This document shows, one piece after another, positions 11,213 through 18,930 of a stretch of DNA of 64,000 nt. The notes under the pieces were generated by a model. It saw only the letters and a list, made by a program, of their open reading frames with translations. It did not search any database and was not told the origin of the DNA. Within the stretch, counting starts at the first letter, position 1, and every line of letters starts with the position of its first letter. The stretch is from Hoeflea sp. 108 (lineage in GTDB: Bacteria > Pseudomonadota > Alphaproteobacteria > Rhizobiales > Rhizobiaceae), in assembly GCF_000372965.1 (NCBI RefSeq), contig NZ_KB890024.1, positions 62,001 to 126,000 of the forward strand, written 5' to 3'. Position numbers and translations under genes: made by a program.

Positions 11213-11812
11213 ATGGCGCCGGTTTATGTCGACCCGGCCAAGGTCCGCGAGTTCCGCGACCGCCAGGCTTTCTACGACTGGCTCGGCGCCAATCACGACA
11301 AGGCAGACGAGGTCTGGATCAAAATCCACAAGGTTGCTTCCGGCCTGCCCTCGATCACGCCCAAGGAGGCCATCGACGCCGTCCTTTGCTGGGGCTGGAT
11401 CGACGGCATCCGCAAGGGCCTCGACGACAGGAGTTTCCTGCAGCGCTACTCGCCGCGCGGCAGGAAGGCCGTCTGGAGCCAGATCAACGTCGACAATGTC
11501 GCCCGCCTGATCGCGGAGGGCCGCATGACCGAGCACGGCCTGGTGCAGGTAGAAGCGGCCAAGGCCGACGGCCGCTGGGACCGCGCCTATGGTTCGGGCA
11601 AGGGCATGAAGATCCCCGACGACCTCCAGGCTGCCATCGATGCCGTGCCCGAGGCCAAGGCGATGCTCGGCAAGCTCAGCGAGCAGAACCGCTTCGCGCT
11701 CGCCTTCCGCACCCACAACATGAAGACCGAGGCCGGCCGCAAGAAGAAGATCGAAATCTTCGTCGACATGCTCAAGCGCGGCGAGACCATCTATCCGCAG
11801 AAGATGAAGTAG
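11213..11812 (+). CDS. YdeI/OmpD-associated family protein
   Basis: A 199-residue cytosolic protein of the YdeI/OmpD-associated family. Hallmarks are the N-terminal WLGANHDKADEVWIKIHK segment, the VLCWGWIDGIRKGLDD motif and the C-terminal RFALAFRTHNMKTEAGRKK helix. Members have been linked to resistance to bacteriocins and cationic peptides, but the biochemical role is not settled. Start ATG 11213 (MAPVYVDPAKVREF) matches the family's usual N-terminus; the frame is open to 11099. Neighbours, the divergent GGDEF-EAL gene and convergent LysR gene, give no functional clue. Confidence 0.85.
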   Translation: MAPVYVDPAKVREFRDRQAFYDWLGANHDKADEVWIKIHKVASGLPSITPKEAIDAVLCWGWIDGIRKGLDDRSFLQRYSPRGRKAVWSQINVDNVARLIAEGRMTEHGLVQVEAAKADGRWDRAYGSGKGMKIPDDLQAAIDAVPEAKAMLGKLSEQNRFALAFRTHNMKTEAGRKKKIEIFVDMLKRGETIYPQKMK

Positions 11813-11839
11813 CGAGACCGCCAGCCGGCGCTTCCCGAT

Positions 11840-12733
11840 TCAGGCTTGGTCAGCAAACAGGTTGGCGGCCATGAAGTCCACGAAGACGCGCACCTTCGGC
11901 GACAGGTAGCGGCTCGTCGGCCAAAGCGCCCTGAACGTGCCGGTCGGCGCGAGATGATCGTCGAGCAGCGTTCGCAGATGGCCGTTGGCGATCGCGGCCG
12001 CAACCGCAAAAGGCGGAAGGCAGGCAATGCCCAAGCCGCTTTCGGCGAGATGGATGAGCGGCTCCAGCGTGCTCGCCATGTGCGTTGTCGGCAGGGCGAG
12101 GCGCAAGTCCTCGCCGTTGCGCACCAGCGGCCACGGCTCCAGCTTGCCGGTGCTCGGATAACGATGGTGCAGGCATCTGTGTCGCAGCAGGTCCTCCGGC
12201 ACCTCGGGTGTTCCTGCAGCGTCCAGATAGTGTGGCGATGCGACGATGCGATGGCGAAACGTGCCGAGCTTGCGGCTCATCAGCCTGGTGTCGCGTACCT
12301 CGCCGGTCCGGATCACCGCATCGAAGCCTTCCTCGATCACATCGACCAGCCTGTCGGTGAAGTCGAGGTCGACAGAGATGTCGGGATGGGCCCGCATGAA
12401 GGCTGATATGGCTGGCATCAGCAGCATTCCCGTCAACGGCAAGCTAACCCGCAGCAATCCGCGTGGGGCATTTTGCGCGTTGGACAGTTCGGCCTGCACC
12501 GCATCGAGCTCGGCCAGGATGCGCCGGCAGGCGTCGAGAAACACGCTGCCTTCCTGCGTCAACGCCATGCTGCGCGTCGAGCGATGGAAGAGCCGCACCC
12601 CCATGTCCTGTTCCAGCCGGGCCACGGCCTTGCCGACGGCCGAGCTCGACAAGCCCAGCCTCTGGCCTGCGGCAACGAAGCTGCCGCCCTCGGCGGTCTG
12701 CACGAAGACATCGAGAGATCCCAGCCTGTCCAT
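11840..12733 (-). CDS. LysR-family transcriptional regulator
   Basis: A 297-residue regulator: winged helix-turn-helix at residues 1-60 (GSFVAAGQRLGLSSSAVGKA, then LEQDMGVRLFHRSTRSM) and a type-2 periplasmic-binding-like effector domain (about 90-290). It belongs to the CrgA/YafC-like branch judging from the RVSLPLTGMLLMPAISAF region. It diverges from the small monooxygenase gene at 12861, so that gene and itself are the expected targets. The 127-bp gap carries repeated CGATATCC boxes. Confidence 0.92.
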   Translation of the reverse strand: MDRLGSLDVFVQTAEGGSFVAAGQRLGLSSSAVGKAVARLEQDMGVRLFHRSTRSMALTQEGSVFLDACRRILAELDAVQAELSNAQNAPRGLLRVSLPLTGMLLMPAISAFMRAHPDISVDLDFTDRLVDVIEEGFDAVIRTGEVRDTRLMSRKLGTFRHRIVASPHYLDAAGTPEVPEDLLRHRCLHHRYPSTGKLEPWPLVRNGEDLRLALPTTHMASTLEPLIHLAESGLGIACLPPFAVAAAIANGHLRTLLDDHLAPTGTFRALWPTSRYLSPKVRVFVDFMAANLFADQA

Positions 12734-12789
12734 TCTGCCCCTATTACGGAAAAAATTGCCGATCTATTTTGAATCCCGGACTGTTTATC

Positions 12790-12811
12790 CGATATCCTCA
12801 CCTCGATATCC
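12790..12811. promoter_or_regulatory. Tandem CGATATCC boxes in the LysR/monooxygenase gap
   Basis: CGATATCC occurs at 12790-12797 and 12804-12811, a 14-bp period. The position between divergent genes suits a regulator site, possibly for the adjacent LysR protein. Function inferred from position only. Confidence 0.35.
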
Positions 12812-12860
12812 AGTCGTCGGGCGGCAGGCAAGCCGCTAGCCAGCGACACAGGAGATCCAG

Positions 12861-13214
12861 TTGGACAAGAAAATTGCAGCCACTTTCGCCGAAGCGCCGC
12901 AGCCGACGACATTTGTCGTCAATGTCATCCACGCCCATCCGGGCCAGCAGGAGGAAGCGTTCCGGCTGATCCAGGACGTCGTCCACTATGTGGCCGAGCG
13001 GAAGGAAGGGTTTCTCTGGAGCAATCTCGCCAAAAGCACCGACGGCAAGACGGTGGTCAACATCGAGGCCATTCAGGGGGCGGGTAATGTCGACGAGTTC
13101 TTCTCGGATCCGGCCTTTGTCGAGAAATTCCGCAAGCTCGACACCGTCTCTTCGAGCGAATTCCACGTCTATACCGTGGGGGATCTGGTGATGCCGAAGG
13201 TCGGGGGCAGGTAG
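12861..13214 (+). CDS. Antibiotic-biosynthesis-monooxygenase (ABM) fold protein
   Basis: A 117-residue protein with a dimeric ferredoxin-like ABM fold: FVVNVIHAHPGQQEEAFRLI, then EGFLWSNLAKSTDGKTVVNI and DEFFSDPAFVEKF are typical. Related proteins are cofactor-poor monooxygenases acting on quinols or small aromatic compounds; the substrate here is unknown. The start is TTG at 12861, fixed by the AGGAG box at 12850-12854; no ATG or GTG fits. It is divergent from, and probably controlled by, the LysR gene. Confidence 0.8.
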   Translation: MDKKIAATFAEAPQPTTFVVNVIHAHPGQQEEAFRLIQDVVHYVAERKEGFLWSNLAKSTDGKTVVNIEAIQGAGNVDEFFSDPAFVEKFRKLDTVSSSEFHVYTVGDLVMPKVGGR

Positions 13215-13224
13215 CAGCCTGGTC

Positions 13225-13274
13225 CATGACGATGGCGTGTCCGGCGCGGTTCTGCCGTGCCGGACACCGTCATG
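13225..13274. terminator. Two-part hairpin between convergent genes
   Basis: An outer stem CATGACG/CGTCATG (13225-13231, 13268-13274) encloses an inner 9-bp stem GTGTCCGGC/GCCGGACAC (13237-13245, 13259-13267) with a 13-nt loop. It lies between the 3' ends of the monooxygenase gene and the 101-aa ORF, so it can serve both strands. No long U-run. Confidence 0.5.
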
Positions 13275-13328
13275 CCGTGGTGGCTGCCTGAGATGGCTAG
13301 GTGCCGTTGTGGCCAGGTTGGACGCGTT

Positions 13329-13634
13329 TCACGCCCGGTATAGCCTCAGCGGCTTCGTTGCCTCGCGGCTGACCATGCCTTGCGCCTCGAGGTCGAGCTG
13401 GGCTGCCTTCAGCCACCAGCCCGCCTTCTCACCGCCGGGAAACAGCTCCTCCGGCAGCAGCGGCAGCACGCCGGCCTTGGCCTCGGCCACCGTCAGCCCC
13501 GGAGTCGATGCCGGCAGCACCTGAAGCAGCGCGTCGCGCATCGCCGTGTATTTGGCCCTGTCGACCCGGACCACGTGCCCGGGCGAGATGATGTTACGGA
13601 TTTCGATCTTCTCAGCCTTGGACACCCAGCTCAC
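13329..13634 (-). CDS. Conserved hypothetical protein, DUF6958-like (101 aa)
   Basis: A 101-residue cytosolic protein starting at GTG 13634 with AAAGG upstream. Features are KIEIRNIISPGHVVRVDRAK, YTAMRDALLQVLP, and a winged-helix-like second half (VLPLLPEELFPGGEKAGWW then KAAQLDLEAQGMV). I associate this pattern with DUF6958, from memory. Its start overlaps the end of the GFA-like gene by 23 nt, so the two are translationally coupled. Function unknown; the small winged-helix look might suggest nucleic-acid binding, which is speculation. Confidence 0.75.
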   Translation of the reverse strand: MSWVSKAEKIEIRNIISPGHVVRVDRAKYTAMRDALLQVLPASTPGLTVAEAKAGVLPLLPEELFPGGEKAGWWLKAAQLDLEAQGMVSREATKPLRLYRA

Positions 13635-14181
13635 CTTTCACATAATCCAGCTTGGGCGCGCGGAAGCCCATCGCCGCCCATGCCCACAACAGCCTCCACA
13701 TGAAGCTGCCTGAATGCTTGGCATAGCTCGGCAGGCCGTCCGAAAACTCGACGCCCGGCCGGCGATCCCTGGTCATCACCCGCATCTCCATCGGCGGGCG
13801 CTCAGAAGCCGGCAGCCGCTCGGCATAGACCGACAGCCAGTGCCCGCCCGAAAACTCCAGGAACATCGGCGAATTGCAGCAGCCTGCCAGCACCCGCCGT
13901 GTCGGCGACTTCGGCGTCAGCCGGTGCTCGCCCAAAAGCTCGCTGCCCGCGACGCAGCCGATGCGATCCTTGCGGAACAGCGCAAACGGCGTTCCGCCAT
14001 CCACCTCCAGCACCTGCGCGCCGCCGGGCAGGGCGGCAAAGATCGCCCCGGCCTTCTGGCAGTTCGCGCAATGGCAGCTGGTGCTCACGATCGGCGCGCC
14101 ATTTATCCTGAGCTCGACGCGACCGCAGCGGCAGCGCGCTCTGCGTGTCTCGCTTGTCGTCTGGTCCTTATGTCCTGACAT
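13612..14181 (-). CDS. GFA/CENP-V-type zinc protein (DUF6151-like)
   Basis: A 189-residue protein with the cysteine pattern of the glutathione-dependent formaldehyde-activating (GFA) fold: CRCG near residue 17, CHCANC near 37, and a Cys-Cys pair (LAGCCNSP) in place of the usual C-x-x-C-G. It probably binds zinc and may act on thiol adducts. Length and C-terminal MRVMTRDRRPG fit the DUF6151 subgroup, as far as I recall. Start ATG 14181; the frame is open to 14466 but that would swallow the palindromic promoter. It heads a two-gene unit with the 101-aa ORF. Confidence 0.82.
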   Translation of the reverse strand: MSGHKDQTTSETRRARCRCGRVELRINGAPIVSTSCHCANCQKAGAIFAALPGGAQVLEVDGGTPFALFRKDRIGCVAGSELLGEHRLTPKSPTRRVLAGCCNSPMFLEFSGGHWLSVYAERLPASERPPMEMRVMTRDRRPGVEFSDGLPSYAKHSGSFMWRLLWAWAAMGFRAPKLDYVKGELGVQG

Positions 14182-14202
14182 CTTCGCCTCTAGATTTGTA
14201 TG

Positions 14203-14235
14203 AACTAGACTGTACCGTCTAGTTTTTCGTGTCAA
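14203..14235 (-). promoter_or_regulatory. Promoter with a perfect 8-6-8 operator before the GFA-like gene
   Basis: The palindrome AACTAGAC-N6-GTCTAGTT (14203-14224) sits directly downstream of a consensus -35 box TTGACA (14235-14230 on the minus strand), where the -10 region should be. A bound protein would block RNA polymerase. The shape is typical of TetR-family operators, but no TetR gene adjoins this unit. Confidence 0.7.
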
Positions 14236-14312
14236 GAGCTCTGAGGGGCAAGCGAGAATGTCGCAACAAATCCCAGCGCCGGTTAAAGGCCGGCGCCGGG
14301 CAGGGGGTATCG

Positions 14313-15368
14313 CTACTTCGAAGCCATCAGGTCGCGCACCAGCGCGTCCTTCACCAACCCGATCAACTCCGCATGCAACTCGCCGCGCGGCCGCGTCGCC
14401 TCGTCCGAGCAGATCGGGTCGATCTCGCCGACCGACTTCAGCATCTCCGCCGCACCGTCCTTGCATTCCGGCAGGAAGCTGAAATGCGTGGCCCCCGCCA
14501 CCGTGGCATATCTGCCCTTGGGCGTGAGCTTGGCCAGTTTGTCGGAGATAACTGCCAGCGGAATGCTCTCGCCCTCGCCGAGATTGATGAAGTGCATCGG
14601 GATATCGATCTGCTTCAGGCTTTCGGTATCATAGGCCTGGACGAGGCCCGGATCGGCCAGTACCGCGGTCTTGATACGCCGGTCGAGGTTCGACTGCTCG
14701 AAGCGCGCCCGGTCGAGCGTGCGCAGGTCGACCTTTTCCACCTTCACCTTCTCGTCATTAACGAAGCCGACACCGCCGGCAAACCAGGCGCAGTCCCATT
14801 CCTTGTAGCCGTCGCAATAGCTGGCAAAAGCCTCGAGATTGGCGCGGGCGCCCGAAAGCTCCATCGCGGTCGCCCCGCCGAGCGAAAAGCCGACCACGCC
14901 GATCCTGTCGGCGTCGATGAAACCGCTCCATGCCGGGTTCTTGGTGACGGCGTCGATGACCGCCGAAATGTCGGCCGTGCGCTGCCACAGCTTCGGCGTG
15001 TCGGCAGGGGTGGAGTAGCCGCCGGTCGTGCCCGGATGGTTCGGCCCGGCGACGACGAAGCCGGCCTTGGCAAGCTCGGTGGCGAGCCAGCCCATGGCCT
15101 CCACGCGGCTGCCCGAACCATGAGACAGAAGCACCAGCGGATGGCGCCCCGGCACCACAGGCGCATCGACGCTGGCAGCCGCGCCCTTGAACACCTTGTT
15201 GCCGCCGACTGTTGTCGGCTTGCCGCCGGCGCCGGCCGGATACCAGACGGTGACGGCCAGATCGCGGCCGGGTTGCGTTACGGTCATTTCGCGCACGCCC
15301 GCTTCGGAAGCGAAACAGGCCGACACAAAACCGATGAGGGCAGGGATGGTGGTGAGTAGCTGGAGCAT
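14313..15368 (-). CDS. Secreted alpha/beta hydrolase, dienelactone-hydrolase/PAF-acetylhydrolase-like
   Basis: A 351-residue esterase-like protein with a signal peptide (MLQLLTTIPALIGFVSACFA). It keeps the oxyanion-hole HGSGSR segment and the nucleophile elbow GFSLGG, with the catalytic His likely in VAGATHFSFLPEC. It resembles COG4188 predicted dienelactone hydrolases. The acting location is probably periplasmic. It diverges from an AraC-type regulator whose gene starts 139 bp away; paired ATCGCGAT boxes lie in between. Natural substrate unknown. Confidence 0.87.
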   Translation of the reverse strand: MLQLLTTIPALIGFVSACFASEAGVREMTVTQPGRDLAVTVWYPAGAGGKPTTVGGNKVFKGAAASVDAPVVPGRHPLVLLSHGSGSRVEAMGWLATELAKAGFVVAGPNHPGTTGGYSTPADTPKLWQRTADISAVIDAVTKNPAWSGFIDADRIGVVGFSLGGATAMELSGARANLEAFASYCDGYKEWDCAWFAGGVGFVNDEKVKVEKVDLRTLDRARFEQSNLDRRIKTAVLADPGLVQAYDTESLKQIDIPMHFINLGEGESIPLAVISDKLAKLTPKGRYATVAGATHFSFLPECKDGAAEMLKSVGEIDPICSDEATRPRGELHAELIGLVKDALVRDLMASK

Positions 15369-15434
15369 GGGAACCTCGCTCTGTTGCGAATGAAGACGAG
15401 CGACATCAGGCGAAATCAGCCATCATCAGCGTCC

Positions 15435-15469
15435 TGGATCGCGATTCAGGTCGTGCTCGATCGCGATAG
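15435..15469. promoter_or_regulatory. Paired palindromic ATCGCGAT boxes, 22 bp apart
   Basis: GATCGCGAT occurs at 15437-15445 and 15459-15467. Each is the core of a larger dyad: CCTG-N-ATCGCGAT-N-CAGG and CTC-N-ATCGCGAT-N-GAG. The 22-bp period puts both on one face of the helix. They lie between the hydrolase and AraC genes and are probably operators for the latter. Confidence 0.6.
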
Positions 15470-15506
15470 AGGCCATGATCGGCCGTCATCTCCGGTGGGA
15501 TTCGCC

Positions 15507-16538
15507 TTGATCTTCGTGCCCCTTTCCTTCGTCGCAGCCTTGTTGCTGGTCATCCTGCTCGTCGCGGCCCTGCGCGCCCGCGAGACCACAGGCGGCAACA
15601 CGGCATTCCTCGTCCTCGTCGCCCTCTGCGCCCTGCAGTCGGTCGTCGTCGGCCTGCGTTGGGGCTACCATGTCGAGGCCACGCGCAGCGTCCAGCCGAT
15701 CCTCGCAGCCGGCTTGCCGCCGCTGGTGCTGTTCAGTTTCCGCACCTTGCTCCAGCGCGACGATGCCGGGGGCGGCGCCATGCGCTGGCTACACGCCCTG
15801 CCGCCGCTGGCCATGACTGTCATCGTGCTGTTCGCGCCCGCCCTCATCGACGCAGCACTGATCGTGCTCTTCGTCGGCTATGCCATTGCCGTGCTCAGCC
15901 TTGGGCGGAGCGGTCCGGACGCGCTGGTCGAAGCGCGCCTCGACAGTGCGGTCGCCGCGCATCGCGCGCTGGTCATCGCCGCCGTCGCACTCTGCCTGTC
16001 GGCCTTGTTCGACCTCGGCGTGCTGCTCGCCTTCGAAAGATTGCAGGGTGCAAACGCCGCCGTCATCGCCAGCAATGCCAATCTGCTCGGCCTGTTCTTC
16101 ATCGGCCTGACCGCCTTCGTCGCCTCGCGCGCCCATCCATCGGCTGCGACCCAGCCCAGCCAGCCGGAACCGTCGGCCTCCGAGCAGGACCGCGAGATCC
16201 TCGACCAGGTCAAGCACTTGCTGGTCGAGCAGAAGCTGTTCCGCGACGAAAACCTCACCTTGTCGCGACTGGCCCGTCGCGCCGGCGTGCCATCCAGGCA
16301 GATTTCGGGCGCGGTCAACCGCCTCGCTGGCAAGAACGTCTCGCAATACATCAACGACATCAGGATATCGGAAGCCTGCCGCCTGCTCCGCGACACCGAC
16401 ATGTCGGTCACATCGGCCATGCTGGACTCGGGCTTCCAGACCAAGTCCAATTTCAACCGCGAGTTCCGGCGCGTCACCGCTCTCAGCCCCGCCTCCTGGC
16501 GTGAGCGGAACCGGCCCCAGGCCGCCACCGCAGCCTGA
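15507..16538 (+). CDS. AraC-family regulator with N-terminal membrane domain
   Basis: About 343 residues: a hydrophobic N-terminal half with some six to seven membrane helices (about 3-215) and a C-terminal AraC helix-turn-helix (about 250-335; NLTLSRLARRAGVPSRQISG and FQTKSNFNREFRRVTALSP). Such proteins sense a signal at the membrane. The frame is open from 15384, but that would run through the operator boxes. TTG 15507 (MIFVPLSF, with GGTGGG upstream) is preferred over GTG 15495. Likely controls the divergent hydrolase. Confidence 0.85.
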   Translation: MIFVPLSFVAALLLVILLVAALRARETTGGNTAFLVLVALCALQSVVVGLRWGYHVEATRSVQPILAAGLPPLVLFSFRTLLQRDDAGGGAMRWLHALPPLAMTVIVLFAPALIDAALIVLFVGYAIAVLSLGRSGPDALVEARLDSAVAAHRALVIAAVALCLSALFDLGVLLAFERLQGANAAVIASNANLLGLFFIGLTAFVASRAHPSAATQPSQPEPSASEQDREILDQVKHLLVEQKLFRDENLTLSRLARRAGVPSRQISGAVNRLAGKNVSQYINDIRISEACRLLRDTDMSVTSAMLDSGFQTKSNFNREFRRVTALSPASWRERNRPQAATAA

Positions 16539-16539
16539 G

Positions 16540-16560
16540 GCAGGCGACCCGGTCGCCTGC
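16540..16560. terminator. Perfect 10-bp inverted repeat between convergent genes
   Basis: GCAGGCGACC-N-GGTCGCCTGC, two bases after the AraC stop and 28 bases before the end of the DHFR-like gene. Strong GC hairpin, no U-run; usable from either side. Confidence 0.5.
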
Positions 16561-16588
16561 TATGACGTTCGTCCAGCGCGTTGCGGGT

Positions 16589-17119
16589 TCAGGCAGGAAC
16601 GTAAGTCAGCCTGATCACGTCCTCGCCGATCCGGTCATGGGCCACGAGGCGAAGCCGCGGCCGCGGGCCGGCGAAATAGGGCGTGCCCTGGCCGAGCACG
16701 ACTGGGTGCAGGTAGATTCGGTATTCGTCGATCAGGCCGAGCTCCGTCAGGCTGTGCGCGAGATCAGGTCCGGCGACTTCGATCTCGCCATCGCGCTCGG
16801 CCTTCAGCCTGCGGACTTCACCCTCAAGGTCTTTACCGAGGAGCGTGGCGTTGGGGCCGACCGGTGGCAGCGACCGCGACACCACCCATTTCGGCTGCCT
16901 GCGCCACGCCGCCGCGAAGGCGCGTCTATCGGCATCCCATTCCGGATGTTCGTCGTCCCAGTAGCGCATGATCTCGTAGATGCGGCGGCCGTATAGGCTG
17001 CCCGCCTGCCCTTCGGCCTCCTTGATGAAATGGCGGAACAGCGTCGTATCCGGCGCAAACGACATGTAGTCGACATAACCGTCAAGGGACTGGTTCATTC
17101 CGAACACGAGCCTGGCCAT
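16589..17119 (-). CDS. Dihydrofolate-reductase-like protein (RibD C-terminal domain), copy 1
   Basis: A 176-residue protein of the RibD_C/DHFR fold: MARLVFGMNQSLDGYVDYM at the N-terminus, GSLYGRRIYEIMRYW, then a C-terminal IDEYRIYLHPVVLGQGTPYF that closes the NADPH site. These stand-alone members are presumed NADPH-dependent reductases with unknown substrates, not true DHFR. Start ATG 17119 is chosen for its AAAGGAAG ribosome site; an in-frame ATG at 17146 lies further up. A second, diverged copy follows at 17257-17856. A strong dyad operator sits 68 bp upstream. Confidence 0.87.
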   Translation of the reverse strand: MARLVFGMNQSLDGYVDYMSFAPDTTLFRHFIKEAEGQAGSLYGRRIYEIMRYWDDEHPEWDADRRAFAAAWRRQPKWVVSRSLPPVGPNATLLGKDLEGEVRRLKAERDGEIEVAGPDLAHSLTELGLIDEYRIYLHPVVLGQGTPYFAGPRPRLRLVAHDRIGEDVIRLTYVPA

Positions 17120-17186
17120 TGCAGCTTCCTTTCCATGACGCCCCATACCGTCCTGATTGCGCCTGCTGTCGATCTCAACTTAGACA

Positions 17187-17211
17187 GACCGATTGCATAT
17201 AGCAACCGGTC
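17187..17211. promoter_or_regulatory. 25-bp dyad operator TTGC-N5-GCAA before DHFR-like gene 1
   Basis: Arms GACCG-N-TTGC and GCAA-N-CGGTC flank ATATA, symmetric at 18 of 20 arm positions. The core matches the site at 18801-18819 before the lactonase gene: GATTGCAT...GCAA-N-CGGT. Position, 68 bp before the start, suits a repressor. Confidence 0.65.
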
Positions 17212-17256
17212 CGCCCAGAGCCTGAACACGCCGCGCGTCCGTGCTCCGCGACAAGA

Positions 17257-17856
17257 TCACCGGGCCCGGTAAACCTGCGCCACGGCGCCTCCCGGAAAAG
17301 CCCTCGAACTCACCAGCTCGAGAGCCGCCGGCGCCGCCAGCTCGGAGAACAGCGGCAAGCCCTTGCCCAGCGCCATAGGCACCACCAGCAGCGCGAACCG
17401 GTCGACCAGCCCCTGCGCCACGAGGCTGCGGGCAAAGCTCGCCCCGCCATGGGCGACGATCGGCTCGCCCTCCTGGGCCTTCAGCCTGGCAATCTCCTCG
17501 GCCAGGTCGCCGCTCGCCACTTGCGCCTCCGTCCAGCTCTCTGCGCCCGGCTGCAGCTGCTTCGCCGTCCCAGCCTCACCATCAGCCGCTGCCAGAATCG
17601 CTGGCCCCTGACGCGAAAACACTGCCTTGGGGATTTGGTTCATCGGCGCCGCGAACTGGTCGGTCGAGGTCGGCCACCACGCGGCCATGCCCTTGAAGGT
17701 GCTGCTGCCCATGATGTGCAGACCCGCGCCCCACAGAAACTCCACGCTCCACGCCTTGGCCTCCTGGTCGGTGCCGAACATCCAGCCGTTGCGGCCCTCC
17801 AGGTCGCTGACGAAGCCGTCGACCGACATCGTCATCTTCAGCACCAGCTCTCGCAT
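17257..17856 (-). CDS. Dihydrofolate-reductase-like protein (RibD C-terminal domain), copy 2
   Basis: A 199-residue RibD_C/DHFR-fold protein starting MRELVLKMTMSVDGFVSDLE. It has IMGSSTFKGMAAWWP, IVAHGGASFARSLVAQGLVD and RFALLVVPMALGKGLPLF, the NADPH-binding elements of the family. It shares fold and general layout with copy 1 but is far from identical. Presumed reductase of unknown substrate. It reads toward copy 1 with 137 bp between, containing the dyad operator. Confidence 0.87.
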   Translation of the reverse strand: MRELVLKMTMSVDGFVSDLEGRNGWMFGTDQEAKAWSVEFLWGAGLHIMGSSTFKGMAAWWPTSTDQFAAPMNQIPKAVFSRQGPAILAAADGEAGTAKQLQPGAESWTEAQVASGDLAEEIARLKAQEGEPIVAHGGASFARSLVAQGLVDRFALLVVPMALGKGLPLFSELAAPAALELVSSRAFPGGAVAQVYRAR

Positions 17857-17879
17857 CGTCGCCTCCTCGTTGGCTCCTG

Positions 17880-17922
17880 CCCCAAGGACGCACCGGAACG
17901 ACAGATGCCGACAGCGCGCAAA
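17880..17922. repeat. Copy 1 of a CCCAAGGACGCACC repeat
   Basis: CCCAAGGACGCACC-N-GAACG, followed by GACAGCGCGC, matches a second copy at 18931-18972. The rest of the 163-bp gap between copy 2 of the DHFR-like gene and the lactonase gene shows nothing further. Confidence 0.5.
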
Positions 17923-18019
17923 GATTTTATCGCCGCGCGCCTTTCGAGAGACCGAGCGCCTTCTTTGCCCTTGGGATCAGATGGCCAGCTCGACTGGACT
18001 GACTTTCGACGGCGATGCC

Positions 18020-18646
18020 TCATGCGGTGCGAGGTCGCCACGGCTCTTGTTCGTGTGCAAGCCAGACCAGCTCGGGGTCGAGCGCATGCACCCGCAGCTG
18101 GCCTTCGCTTTGCGGCTCGTCGAGTTCGCCAAACCAGACCGCCACGTCGCTGCCGACGACGACCGGGCGCCCGCCCGTCTCGATGACGATCACCTGCATG
18201 CCGGCCGTGTGGCCCGGCGCCGGGACGAGCCGAAGCCCGGGAAGCAGTTCGAGTTCGCCGTCGACCGGAACATACCGAATGCCGGGCGCATCGACCCATT
18301 CGCGAATGGTGTAGCCGTCCTCGCTGCGAGCGTCGTCGAGCTCGCGACGCTGGACGTAGATCGGCTTGCCGGCGAAGAGATGGTTGCCGCCGCAGTGGTC
18401 GGCGTGCAGGTGTGTGTTGATGACGATGTCAATGCCGGCGAGGTCGATGTCCTGCCTGCTCAGCGGATAGAGGCGGGGGTCGAACGCGGCCACCACCGCC
18501 GGGTGCAGCTCCGTCATGCCCGTATCGACCAGTATGCGCGCGTCGGGATGGTCGATGACGTGCACATAGACTGGCATCCGCTCGCCCTCGACGAACAGAT
18601 CGGCAACGAGGATCGGCGTGATGGTGATTGAGGCGGGGGCATTCAT
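18020..18646 (-). CDS. Metallo-beta-lactamase-fold hydrolase, N-acyl-homoserine-lactonase-like
   Basis: A 208-residue zinc hydrolase with the HxHxDH motif (NTHLHADHCGGN), a later PGHTAGMQ histidine and a GSDVAVWF aspartate, the ligand set of the metallo-beta-lactamase fold. Spacing and ILVDTGMTELHP resemble AttM/AiiB-type lactonases that open acyl-homoserine lactones, but the family also contains other lactonases. No signal peptide, so probably cytosolic. Quorum quenching is a possibility, not shown. Its upstream region carries the TTGC-N5-GCAA operator found also before DHFR-like gene 1. Confidence 0.82.
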   Translation of the reverse strand: MNAPASITITPILVADLFVEGERMPVYVHVIDHPDARILVDTGMTELHPAVVAAFDPRLYPLSRQDIDLAGIDIVINTHLHADHCGGNHLFAGKPIYVQRRELDDARSEDGYTIREWVDAPGIRYVPVDGELELLPGLRLVPAPGHTAGMQVIVIETGGRPVVVGSDVAVWFGELDEPQSEGQLRVHALDPELVWLAHEQEPWRPRTA

Positions 18647-18800
18647 CTTTTCGTCTCCCTCGGCAATTTTTCAGACTGTCGGCCAGGCTGGGCCAGGGAC
18701 GTGGCCCAAGGGCGCTGTCGTCCTAGCCGTCTGGGGATTGGTTCCGGCCGAACACGAACTGGCTCTGCCGCTTTCAGTTCGCACGCGCCACATTCACGCT

Positions 18801-18856
18801 GATTGCATTTTGCAATCGGTTAGATGCTAGATTGACTGATCTGATTTTGCAATCGG
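18801..18856. promoter_or_regulatory. Operator GATTGCA-N3-TGCAATC plus a half-site
   Basis: A perfect 7-3-7 dyad (18801-18817) is followed 37 bp on by TTTTGCAATCGG (18845-18856), which repeats its right part exactly. The same core, with the same TTGC-N5-GCAA spacing, lies before DHFR-like gene 1. The lactonase start is 155 bp from the dyad. Confidence 0.6.
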
Positions 18857-18930
18857 CACTTTGAAGTGCCCGCGTGTTCACGATCGCTATGGCTCTTCCC
18901 TTTTGGGCCCGACTGGCGGAGGTCGGTCAT

